DNA from: Petrosia ficiformis
Taxonomy: Eukaryota; Porifera; Demospongiae; Haplosclerida; Petrosiidae
Assembly (NCBI GenBank): GCA_947044365.1
Contig: OX345636.1
Coordinates: 22,663,466 to 22,727,465 of the forward strand
Reading direction: 5' to 3'
Length of the DNA: 64,000 nucleotides
A program made the translations under genes and the position numbers. The notes below the pieces were generated by a model. That model was not told the DNA's origin and ran no database searches. It worked only from the letters and a program-made list of their open reading frames with translations. This document shows, piece by piece, positions 1 to 13,279 of this stretch (position 1 is its first letter; the number at the start of each line of letters is the position of its first letter).

Positions 1-3000
1 TGCAAGGAACATCTGTTTCTGATACACACAAGAATACACAGGCACATATACACACACCATGTAAAATAAGGACATTATAAGTAAATACTCTAACCATTTT
101 TCATGACAAATTTATCATAATCCACAAAACAAGAGGTAGGATGAATGTAGCTGTTTTTAATAGTCATTTGACATTGAAATTTAAAATATCTAATCGGAAC
201 TTTGTTACCAAGAACTATGTACATATCATGGACACTTATTCTGGACTTATAAGAAGCAGAAGCAGACAATATATTGTAAAAAGTAAACACCAAATCTAAC
301 GTCTTTGTAGTTGATATTAATTACATCTTAAGCTTTGCATTCATAATTATAATACACAAAAGAATACCCCTAGTCATTGGCCATAACTATATTATTATAG
401 AAATGTACATCTCACTCTGCCATCATTTACATGTTTATACAAATGAAATCATTTACATGCATTTACACATACATGTACATGCACACACATAAATGTACCT
501 ACCATCATTACTTATTTCACTTGTACATGTATCATGTATACACATGTACACCAAATGTATGTATAATTAATTATATATAGTAGTATGCACATGAACATAT
601 CATATCCATACAATCTATATAGTTATGTATTGTATACCAACAATTACATGTATGCTCATAATTACACATCTGGAAAGTCTCTTATTATCTTACTAAGAAC
701 ACATCAATATCTACTGTTGATGTGTCATTGTTTAGCAGATCTGCCTGTAGCCTGTACGAAAGATAGAAAAAGAAATAAAAATTTAGTTAGTAAGTAATAA
801 ATGGATCTCAGGGGAGGGATGGAATCAATTTGAATGAATTTTGTGTACTAAAAAGACTGTATAGTGAAATATTTTCAAGGGAGCAAATTTTAATGATTGT
901 CTGGATAAAGTAATGTGTGAAATAAATTTCGAGGTTTTTAAACATGACTATTAACATGCAATCATGTAATATAACATGTCTCAAATATTGAATTTAGTAG
1001 ACTGTTAATACACTGTATTTGTTTTTATTTGCTTTTTTGTACATGCAGAAATCAATGAAAATGATTTCTTGGAATCTTACAAAAAGATATTACAGTTGAC
1101 TATTTTGATGATTGTCTGTGACAAAGTGTTTTATGAGAGACATTACAAGGTTTGTAGGTATGTCTATTAACATTTTATCGGGGATTTTAAATTAAGTGGT
1201 GTGTGTACATGTCCAATCCACGAGAAATATATACGCACCTAGATACTTTCTCTAGTAACCCAATTTCCCAGAGTTCAAAAATCATTTAGTAGCTTCATTT
1301 GTGATCACATGCAAACACATTGAAAGAAATACAGTGTTAATCTACATGTATTGATTGTTCTGTCTAATGTATTGTCCACTTGGGCAATGGGCAATGGTCC
1401 TCACTATAGCACTCCTTTCACCAATGCAGGTGTTATACCTGCCTTTTTGAGGGGCAAATGCAAGCTTTTGAAGTTTTATATTGTCGTCTAATTTTTGTAG
1501 TGAGTAATTAAAGATAGGCAGTATTTTTTACTATTGTTGTATAATAATATATTTACAAATAATGGTGTGAATGCATGTAGTAATAATGTGACTGTGTATG
1601 ATATATAAAATAATTGTTATATATAAAATGTTTACCGTTGCTTCAACTATCTAGCCATGATTACTGAATGCTGGACACCAAAAAGCAGTCATAAGGATAC
1701 TTTTTTTCTATATATCTTGTTTATACTAGTCTGTATGTCTTGCTTTTGAAAGCACACAATATGGAACACCACTACTTTGTTTTGTTCTTCTTATTGTTCT
1801 CCTTTGTAGACGATTGTTGCGAGCTCGGAGGGTAGCATGAAAATTAGTACACTACTTACATCATATGGAATTTTCATAATCAAGAACTAGCAACTCACAT
1901 GCTTCATGTTGGATAGTTGAGTCATCACTTCTCTTTCCTACGTTTTAATTACGTGGATGAAGAAAAGGAAACTCAATGTCATTAGATAAGTGTACATGTA
2001 CATGCACAAAAAATGTATACATTAATAATCAATACTGTACAGCCTACTATATTAATTGCATTTAGTAATTATTAAGTTAGTTGCTAAATTAATAAAATTT
2101 GTGCATTTAATTAGAAGTAGGCTTAAGGTAGTTGATACCTATCACATCTTTTACTACAACCGGTTTGAAGTCCTCCACTAAATTTCCACAGCAAGTCCAA
2201 GAATACCTATTACATCAAAAATGCAAATGATCTGTTTTGGAGTGATAGTTAAAGCACAACATTGCTTAGTTTCAACACTAATACCACGACAATTAAGTGT
2301 CCAACTCAAGTCATGGTTGAAGTTAACTATAACTGTGTTTGTCTCTAAAGAAAATTGGCTACTAATTAATCTGGAAAATACAAGAGTATTGTTTCTACAA
2401 GCATCTGTGTGTTCTACTCATCCAGTAGGAAGAGATTGTCTATTAAATTTTCTGCCAAGGTGCCTCAAATTACTTACAGGAGCATTCGGGCAGGAAGAGA
2501 TAGGTGTACAGAAAAGGTAGGTGGAGTATGCAACAAGTGGAGTGGTATTGATACTGTCATCGTTTTTCTCTTCCTTTCTTGGTTTATTGATCCTGCAAAT
2601 CTAAGTTTCTGGGGCATTCTTGATGAGTTCGTACTTTCTATAATAATTATTATATTATTTATTATTATAATTATTCAGGAAGTAATTATGTGTATTGTAA
2701 TCATGTGATAGTTTCTCATTACTGGTACAACACTAATAATAATAGTAGTATATTTATATAAGACAGCACCAGCTAATTTGAGTGGAGCTGGTACAAACTG
2801 CAGATGTCCATTTCTATTGACAAAAGAATGGTTTATTCCAAAGTATACCAATGTGGTGGTGTTGGCACGTCTGCGCTTTGTTGGATGTTGTCGGGCAGTG
2901 CTAAGTGTCCGCCTTTTCATGTTACTTTGAAGTATCTTAGGGTACTAAAAAAAAATTAGAATGGGATGTTGATGTATGTGTGATGTATAGACTTGCTTTC

Positions 3001-3374
3001 TAGCTAGTTCTAGTGAGAGAGAAAGGGATATTGGGAGAATACGTGAAAAATACCGTTCGTTTGCAGACTTGAATGGATGCTGTGTTTGCAGTAATTGTAA
3101 TCAAGGCTGAGGCGACTTTTAGATTGCTCCAGGAGGTCCAGAAATTTGTAAAGAATCTTTATTCAGTTGCATCTATGATGCAAAGCCAAACCTGAAACAT
3201 TATATGCTTGATAAAGGTGTATGTGGTGGCAGATAAAATAAATATTATCTCTGGTGGTGGTTATAATAATTTCGAATATATATGTCTCTGTTGCAAGATT
3301 GTACTTCGAAAAGGAGGGGCTGCGCTACAGCGCAGCAATGTCTGGGCGTGGCTCCAACGAAGAGTTTCTTAACA
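1..3374. other. Upstream intergenic region, no gene recognised
   Basis: AT-rich DNA with only short, composition-driven open frames. The best are about 100 residues near 2221-2520 and 2675-2920 and match no family I recognise. The part just before 3375 may hold the promoter and 5' UTR of the Death-domain gene, but no TATA or initiator signal can be defended. An in-frame ATG at 3282 could extend that protein by 31 residues. A tail fragment of a dispersed repeat sits at 1652-1725; it shares the ending of the elements at 5757-6175 and 14100-14425. Confidence 0.5.
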
Positions 3375-3654
3375 ATGGACGAAAGACCAGGCCTTGCTGA
3401 GCTTCAAAATCATGTCACAACTACTAAATGGATCAATTTAGGCCTTCAATTAGGTCTTAGAGATAATGATTTGAAGGAAATTGAGCTGAAGTATTCGGAT
3501 ATGTGTGACTGCAGACGTGAGATGCTTAGTATCTGGTTAAAGACCTCTCCTGGAGCATGCAGAAAACATCTTTTAGAGGCTCTGAAAAAAGATTCTGTAG
3601 CAGAGTTCTCTATAGCTGGAAACTATAACACTTTTATTCAGCAGCTATCTCGTG
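3375..3654 (+). other. Exon 1: Death domain
   Basis: The encoded segment has the Death-domain pattern: W-x-x-LG-x-x-LGL, then an isoleucine-containing helix, an acidic stretch, ML-x-x-WL, and a final L-x-x-AL helix. Family knowledge: this six-helix fold makes homotypic contacts in adaptors such as FADD and MyD88. The donor at 3655 leaves phase 1. The 35-nt exon at 4929-4963 restores phase 0 before exon 3, which supports both small exons. Confidence 0.85.
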
Positions 3655-6600
3655 GTATGCTTAAATTGATGTAAAATAATATTATTCAGTCATAGACGCT
3701 TTTCTTGATTTGTAGTCTCTGCTTAGTCTGGTATGGTTGGCTATACGAGATTAGTCTCAAGTGCAGTATTGTAACATTTATGCCATGATAAAAAATGGGC
3801 TAGAATGTAACTTCTGCACTGAGACCACTTTTAAATATTTCACAAATTGTTGCAACCAAATATTCTTTATTTTCATGTTGCATGCACATGTATAAAAAAA
3901 ATAATAAAAAAGAATATGATAAATTTGCATGCATATAAATAATACTATAATATATATAAATACATGAATATATGTATATATATTATAATTATATGTATGT
4001 ATGTATATATATTATAATTATGTATAGGATATAGCCCTGGTTGGAGGCAGTTATGGGCATATAACACTCACGAGATAATTGGTTGAGGGCATATATAGCT
4101 CAAGATCAATTATTTCAAGGGTGTTATATGCCCACAACTGCATCTATATGTATTTTATATCATGGTAACATAAACGTATGCAATTAAATTACATTTGACA
4201 TCACTGTTGCCAAGTGGAAACCATAGTAATATGCCAATTAATGTTTACTGTGAAAATACAATTAATGGCTAGACACTAAATCTGCTTGTCTACAGGCATG
4301 TTATGGGTAGTACCTCCCGCAGTACATCAAACGTTACCATGGCGATCGCCCACACACCATGGTATATATGTATATATGTATGTGACCGGCTCTGCAAAAA
4401 ACTGTCTTATGGATTAAGATTTCAAAATTGACTTTTTGTTCTATCAGTATAAAATTAACTGTAGCATGATATGTTATACATCACAATAATGTAGAAAGAC
4501 AAAGCTACAGCAAGCGATTAAACTGTTGTAGTCAGATAAACTTCATTTGGCCCATTAAAAGTAATGATTAACAATTTATTTAGCAGTGGGTAACAAAACA
4601 CAAAGAGATCTCTAAAACATGCTAAAGGTATCAGAAGATGGGTTAGACATTTGTTAAGCTTTTATGTAATAAAACGGTGATCGTCCAAATAATTCAGAAC
4701 TGTCTATTTTCCATTATATCTCCAAATTATTTTAATCCATAAGACTGGTTTTCGCAGAGCTGGTTTCATATAAATAAAAATATAAATAAAGATATATATA
4801 GATATCTATATATGTATAAGACTATATATTTTATATAATCATCTATCCACATAAAGTAACTACTGTTCCACTGTATCTAGTTGCTTATGTATTATAGTTG
4901 TTGTTGATTTATTCTTTTCCTCTTCAAGGTCAAGTGAATTCATCAGATGAGAATACAAGTTTGGTTAGTTCAGTTGAATACATAGTGTTACAGTATATAG
5001 AACTTATGAATAACACCCAAACATGTTGTTTATTTTAATTCTGAGTTGCCAAGTAAAAGGCAGTAGTTCTACAATTATTTATCAACAAATCATTAAGTCA
5101 TCAATAAAAAAGATTTGAAACAGGACTCACTATACACTGCAAAAATGAAATTATTAAAATAACAAATTGATTGGTTACCGGTATTACAGTTGCAAGGAAT
5201 GATGGAAATTGTAATTTAATTGGTCATGTAGGTTATTATGGATATACAATCCAAAAATTATAATCTTGATATCCTTATGCTGTCTAATAGATGTACAAAG
5301 TGGAGTAAGTATTTTAATTGAATCATTTTAGGTTTCTAAACCTTCTTTGTGCATCTAATATGAGATATTAGGTATAATAATTGGTACATATATATTTTAT
5401 GCATATTAATATGATTAGTAAGAAGCAGCTATGGTGTTAGATGTATGTATCCTGAACAACCAACTAATTGTTAGATCCTTACAACTGCACTAAGTAATAT
5501 ATTTGTTATTTCAACAATTCTATTTTGCAGTGTAATGTCAAGCCTGTTGGTAGCTTTATTGAAGTCACAATGTTGTTAAAAATGAAAGCACATGTAGGGA
5601 TATGAAACACAAAAAGCACTGAAACAAGATAGGGATGGTATGTCAGCCACTAACCACTTGCATATAACAAACCATAGTTTCTTTGTGTTTGCATTTATAC
5701 TGTAGCTATATTTATGAAGGGTTGTGGTAGTGGTTGCTTTTCATATTTAATATTTTTATGGCCCGTAGGGCCATCCCTATAATTGCTTTCCCACGGGTTC
5801 GAACTATATATATATATATGTTTGTGTCACTTGCGCGAGTATGCGTTGTATACGTAGTTAAGGAAGTTACATCATTCCCGAGGGGGCTCGGTCAATTAAT
5901 GGGCGTGGCGCGTAAAAGAACGAGCGCTCAAGCTCTACGGACCAGCAGAAAGAAAACTGTGTAGCTTACGTAGAAACTGGAACTAATAGCTAACTATTCT
6001 ACCTGAAATATATTCCTAAAGTTCTACAAGGTTCTTTAAAAGGTAAAGAGAGTGGATAATCAAAATATTAACTATAATAGGCTGTTGTGTTTCAAGCATG
6101 ATAAAGTTAGCCATGATTACTGATTACTGAATGCTGGACACTATAAAGCAATCATAGGGATACTTTTTTTTCTCTATATACACTTGTTTAAAAATATTTT
6201 TTAATTATAAAAAGTAATATCTAAATAGGTCTTTGCATTGCAATTAATGTACATCAGAAACAAACAACAACTAAATCTTTGATGATTTTTCTTCATGATA
6301 TCCTTGTTTTGTTTGGTAGGCAACTACACATGTGCATGAAATGAAATGGCTTAGAGCCAGCTTGATGCTGTAACAGCCTTAAATTGTAATAGATTTCAAG
6401 CTGTGATTTGGTTTTAATATCCCTATTTATTTTTTAAAATGTTGTTCTATTATTTTTTATATAACCCAATATAAAATGTAGGTCTTTGCATTGCAAATAC
6501 AGTTTACATCAGAAACAACAGCCAAATTGGTGATAATTTTCTCCGTAATATGTTGTTTTGTTTTGGTAGGCAACTACACATTCCATTCATCCTGGTAATC

Positions 6601-9600
6601 GGGCAGTTGATATTTTTAAACACCATCATGATATTCTGTATCAAGTATTGAAGAACCCAATGGATGTTGCTAACATCTTGTACACCGAGAGAGTAATAGG
6701 GAAAGATGTATTGGATGAAATGCGACCACAAAATGTTTGCCTTTCCATTAAAGATCAAACGACAGTTTTGTTCACTACTCTTGAAATGGTCATCCATGCT
6801 AATCACTACAATTTGAAGCTGTTTGCTAGCGTGTTGTGTAAATATGCAAGTACATGTGATGTTGGCAATGCAATATTGACAGAATATCGTGAGTTATCCA
6901 TTTGCATACATTGTTATTTATTATATATATCATATAGGTGAGAAACTCCCAAAAGCCAAAGGTAAAATAGTATATATTATATAGTGTTGTTTGTAAATGA
7001 CAACCTGTGTGTCTAAGTTTTGTATATGCAATTCAACTATTCAAAGGTGTATAATAATATAAAATAAAAACATAATTGTTTTACACTTTTAGTTCAGTAT
7101 GATGTCTCCAGAACATATGAAAAAGAGTTTCTCCACAAAAGAAGTGAACTAGGCATGTTGTTTGACAATGTCATGCAACTCCTGAGGAAACAGAAGGTAT
7201 CTTTGGATGATCTAAAGTGGTTTTTGAGTTTCTCCTACCCAGAATGTTCAGTAGAAGTTGAGAATTCCAAATCAATTGGCAAAGTGCTGGAAGTCATTCG
7301 TGCCTACACATCTCTTGATAATATACATCGTCTAGAAGCTATTGTGAAACGTTTTAATTTAAAAGGTGGTAAAGCACTAATTCAGAGCTATAATGAATCT
7401 ATTGAGCAGTTTTGTAAAGATATACCAATTCACCATGCATATGGACAGTCCTTAATGGATTGTTTTGAAAATCATTTGCTAAAATCAGAAACCATTGTGT
7501 TTGTCCTACAATGGGATAAGGAGGATAAAGTGCTGCATGATGTTCGAGGTCTCTTCATAAAAGCCTTCGATAGACTAGCTGATTATATCGAAATGAATGT
7601 GGTGTTTCAGGGTAACTCCATTATCATAGTCTGCTATGCTCCATCTCATCTTCATGGAGTGTTGATATGCCTAGTACAAGACAATGAAGAGGATCTAATA
7701 AAAGAGAAAATAATCTCTGTTTCCATTGGAGGTTGTTTAATCCTAAAGAGAGAAGAAACTGCAAAGGTGAGGATGTCGTTAGTGTCAACAGTTCATTATA
7801 AAACATAAATTTATTGATGAATTATAGGATGAGAAGACTGAATTGAAAGTTGACTTAAAACTGAGGGAAAAACTTGCTGAAGGTTTTTATTTGTGTATAA
7901 TTGTATAGTAGATTAATATATAACTATTGCCTTGCGCCTTACCGCGAGGCATATAATTGTGCAGTGCAGAGGTTGAATCTGAGCTAGCGTATATATATAT
8001 ATATATATATATAGTTTTTGCATTCAGGAATGCAATTAGCACAACAGTAATTAGTTGTGGGTGTAGTAAATCATGGAGTCACGGATATAGCAAGACTTAT
8101 TACTACTGATAAACACTCGCCTTGCTGCTTTCCTGCAATTAACGGAGCATGATTTTAGTATCTATGACTTTCTTACAAGGTCTTCTGTCTAACTCAAGTG
8201 ACTATTGAACGTAGCACGGCTGTTTCTCCGAGTCTTAATGAAGAGAGTTCTGATGTTAATACAACAATTAATCCCCTTTGTTGTTGTATTTCAACAAATT
8301 GTCTATGCAAATAAGCTTAATATGTTCACTCTCTAAGCTAATTATACATACTTTATGTGTGCGAGGCTGATCTGCATATGTATGTATGCCTAGTATTATA
8401 ATTATATATAATTCTAGTGTTGAAATAATAATATTTGTAATTTTATGCACACGTTATAATTAAAATAATTTCATAGTGGAACGTGAAGATAATAAGACAG
8501 AGCCTCTCTCCATGCCTTCACACATTGGTATATTATTACTATTATAATTGTAATATTGTTGAAATTCTAATAATTTTGCATTATATTATAATTACAATAC
8601 TTTTAGAGTCAACATCGTTAGCAAAACACGAGGATGAAAAAAAGACAGACCCTCTCTCCATACCTTTAGACATAGGTATCAATCATTGAATAGATAATTT
8701 GTTTTACATGACGAGGGGCCTTATAATATTATATTGCATTTAATAATACTTGCTAAGTTTATAATATTGTCAGTACAGGCCATGAACTAAATTCATTTAG
8801 ATCACATGTTTTATTTTATCACTGACAGACATTAACGTTTGCACAATTTAGGGCTTGGAAAAAGGTTGTGAGGTTTGAACCTCTGTTCATTTGTTACACA
8901 TTTGAGGATAGTTTTGCCCTTCTAAAATGTTTGCACATGTGAACGTATATAATCTAAATAATGTTAGCATGTTCCAGAAAGTTGGGCTGTGTTGCTCGCT
9001 GCTTCTGTCTCATGTCTCAGTCCAGCAATGATAATCCAAGTAAACACAGTGACTAGAACAAGATTAACACTCATTGTAAAACAAAAATACAGTTTTGAGG
9101 GTTCCAAACCCAATGTTAGTAACAGCAACATAGATAGAAAGAAACAGATACAAAAAAAAACCATCATTACTTTTTTTTGAATGTTGTTTTCCAACCATCT
9201 TTTTGGTTCTAAAGAATTTTATTGCTGAACTCTGCCAGAATAGTCGTAGTTTGACAAAAATGTATTGTCATCATTTTAATTTGCTTTTGTACATGTTTTT
9301 GTTCCTACAGAGTCTGATTTGAAGAGAAATTATGAAACACTGCTGAAAAGCAACAGAGAGATGGCAATGGAATTGGATGATGTGAGAACCAAGAGCAATG
9401 CAGGTATAATGAACATTTGTTACTAATTATTTAGGAAATAATAATCCAGATTAAACTATAGCCTCCCCAAAAAAAAGATATAATATGTTGTAAAGATGCA
9501 CCGGTATCAAATTTTACCAATATACCGATAATTGATATTAGCCAGTAAGTATCTGCCGATACTGATGCCTATACAATATCCCTTGTATGTTCTGAAGTAC

Positions 9601-12600
9601 TGATATTTAAATAGTATTAATTGTTTGTATTTTCAAAGTAAATAAAATTTCTGACTCTCAAATTACATAAATCAGTAATAGTTACTTAGTATGTTTGCAG
9701 ATACTACATGAAGCAAACCTAGTATTTTCCTGCAATGTAAACAAAATCCCAAACCATTGACTTCTACTCTCTTAATTGAATTAAATTTTCACACTTGAGC
9801 AACTTTAAGATTGACTCATCAGATCACGTGGTTTTCATAATGCGCATGCGCAATATGGGTATATAAATAACCCTTTGAGTGCGATGCGCATATATATATG
9901 TACAGCTAGCCCATTAATTAAACGTGGCATGCATATAATATATGCGCATAACTTTTAGCGAGTTCCCTTAAAGAACCCTTAAACTGTCTTACAACTCTTT
10001 CAAATCCTCCATACATCATTATCTGGCTTATAACTAAGTACCTACCAAGTTTAAACTACCATGTTACTTCCATGAAACACTGTGAGTAGACAGACTCGAC
10101 GGAAGAGACGGTTGACGTCAACTTTCTAGAAAGTGAACGCTTGTCCTGAATTTCCTGCTGGGAATAGCTAGCTGCACAGCTTACACTGTAGCTGGAGGTG
10201 ACTTCTAGCTTCTGTAGAATCACTTCATTTGGGGCATGGATACAACTGTGTAGATACAAAAGCCAAATCTCAAGCAACAACAAAAATGGTCAAAACCACG
10301 AATGAATTGAGAGGAAGCCATCTGATAATATCGTGCTTTTTAATCAAAGCTTCCTGTTCTATAAATAGGATTTTTTCGTTTATTTATAGAATTTTTGTCA
10401 TAACAAAAATACAGAGCTAATAAAGCTTATGAGTAAGTCATAATAACAGCATCCGCGATTTCTGCATAGTAACATTAATAAACTAATGCGATCAAAGAGT
10501 TAAATAAAAGAAATATAATGTCATTTTACCACCAATAATTATGGAGTTTTTTCTTGTGACAATTACTTAGTCAGTAATGTCATAATAAATTTTTCTTGAG
10601 CATGATGGATCACATACATCTGAAACTAGACACAAATGCTTACCTTCAAAGTGTTCAAGCCAGTTTTCGGTATTTTCACTGTAGTGGCAATCGCTGCTAC
10701 AAACAGTGGAATTCCCACTCTTTGTGACAACCTCTTGACAAAATAGATTGAACAAACGGTGGGCAGACACTTTCACTCCCTTCAAGTAAAATATCGTGGC
10801 CAACTTTGTATTAGAACAGAGCGATGTGTACCTGAATACTCCTATACATTTTAGCTCAAACGTGATAACTAACAGAAATCACATTTCTGTGGTTGCTGAG
10901 AGTCCAACCACATTGGTTAATCATGGCAAACAGAACAAACATTCCAACAATCAAATATTTTTGGCGGAAAATGTGTAAAGTAATGAATATCAGGAATAAA
11001 AGGAAGTACTGTTAATTATTGAAACCCGTATCTGCTAGAGCCTCACCTTAATATTATTGTATATTATATTTGATGAATAGTACATGAATTTAAATTACCT
11101 TTACTTTTTAGAAATTCAGAAATTACAGATAACAGTACAATTAGCCGAGAAGAGGTTTCAGGAAACAAAAAAATCAGCAGAAATAGCCAAGAAGAAGTTG
11201 CTGCCATTAGAATTACAGCTTGAACAAAGGGATGAACAGATTAGAGAGTTGGAAGAGGAACTGGAAAAGAGACATGAAAAAGGTGATGTAATTATAATTT
11301 TAAAAATTCCTACAAGGACACATTGTATATGTACTTTAATAAGTTACATAATACATGCATCTTCTTAAGAGTAGTTTAACTACCTTTGTGAATAAACTAA
11401 ACAACTGTTATAATCCATGTTTAGCATTTTAAGAAACCCAAGAAAAATACTGTATGTGTATATATTGAGAATTTCGTTATTGTTTTTAGAAGTGTTCTTG
11501 CATCTTTTAAACATAATTCATAATTCATAATTCTTGTTTGTGTAAATTGTAAGAGCTTCTTTAGAACTCTGGAATGATGACATATGACTGACTATTATAG
11601 TACAGACCACTACTCATTTTAAATGAGCACCGTTGCGATGGGATCCTCACCTACACGGCAAAGTAATAGTACACTTGTGAAAGAAACAATAAAAACACAA
11701 TATACCAAAGGATTGTAATAGTTATGAATTATGTACAAAGCCTCTAATGGTCTGAGTCATATAATCATGAAAAAGTTAACTTCAGATTTTTAATGCATAC
11801 AAAAGTATTAAGCAATAAAATTCAAGGATTCAAAAATCGAAGAACGAGAAATAAGTAAGACGTTTACATATTATGTCTCATATTCTAAATGTAATTATTC
11901 TGATATCTATAATAATTAGTTAGATAACTACTGTGTTACTATCAAATGTCTTTGATATCAAAGCCTGAATGACTAGTGTGATTCGTTGATTAATTATCTA
12001 AACCTAGAGCTGTTAATAATATTTCTTGCATGTCAACACTATTCATAATCGAAGCGCCTATATGTCCAGCAGGAAGAGGTTACTGGGGTTGAGTATTTAT
12101 TATCTGTATTCATTATTATAATAATAGAGTAGTCACATATACCAATGACTATTAGTTGATCATAGCAAACTTCTAGTCATTTATTATCATTTCATATCAC
12201 ATAGTGGGTATAAGCTGTCATTTATATACTAAACTGTTTGTTCATAAATTTCAAAACGATTAGAAAATTTGTTGCAGTTCTTACTATTATAATATGTGAT
12301 ATAAGTCAAGATTTTATGCAAATATTTTATCAAACAAGAAGAATTGATACGTAAATGAGCATTCAAAATCAGTCATTTGAGAAACTAAATATTCACTATG
12401 CAGTCAGTTTTAACAGGAAGTTATGTAATTAAATTTGGTATTGTTTAAGAGCACCCGTTTACATAATCAACCTCTCTACAAAATTATATAATAGGAAATG
12501 ATGTTAAAGTGTTTAAACAAAACAATTAATTACTCTCTCAATGAAGCGTAGGTTGAAGTGTATAATAATCATAATTTTCTTTCTGTCTGTCTGCTCATTA

Positions 12601-13244
12601 AAAAATTGGGAAAACTTCTAATATTAGCGGCTCAAACAAGCTACTGGCAGACTTCAAATTGTACGAGGAATAAAACCAACGACAGGCTTTTGCTAAAACC
12701 TTTTGGTTGCAAAGTTATGACAGTTTATATCGCTTGTGTTTACAGTTTCTAGACTTGAGAAGACTCCTTGGCACATCTAACCATAACTGGTACTGTGTCA
12801 TGACTATCGCTAGCAAAGTGGTACATCAAATCAAACACGATTGAGGTAGTCTTGGCTACATCATTGACCTCTGGCTCCAAGTATTTTTGCCAAGAAAGTT
12901 ACTTTCTAGCTCCACCTATTTAGAGTCATGTGTTGTGTAAGTGATTCGCACAGGTGTAAGTTCAGTTGATAGCAGCCACTCACCCTTCATAGTTTAGTTC
13001 AGTTAAAACAGAATCTCCATCCTTGACTTTATAACTTTTGCATGCACTAAACAATCTGAACTTAACCTTTCATGATTATAAGACTCAGACCCAAACAAAT
13101 GAGCGATATATACATACATAATTCTAATGATTTTTTTGTGTATTATGTTTATAAATGATTATTGTTTGTTTCACATGTAATATTACTTTGCCACGTAAGC
13201 AAGGGTCCCATTCCAATGGCACATGTTTCCCAAGTGACTGATTT

Positions 13245-13279
<35 letters not shown>

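Noticed and set aside
2221..2708. Two overlapping 99-aa plus frames
   Set aside because: No motif, no splice context, and they do not connect in phase to the Death-domain gene.
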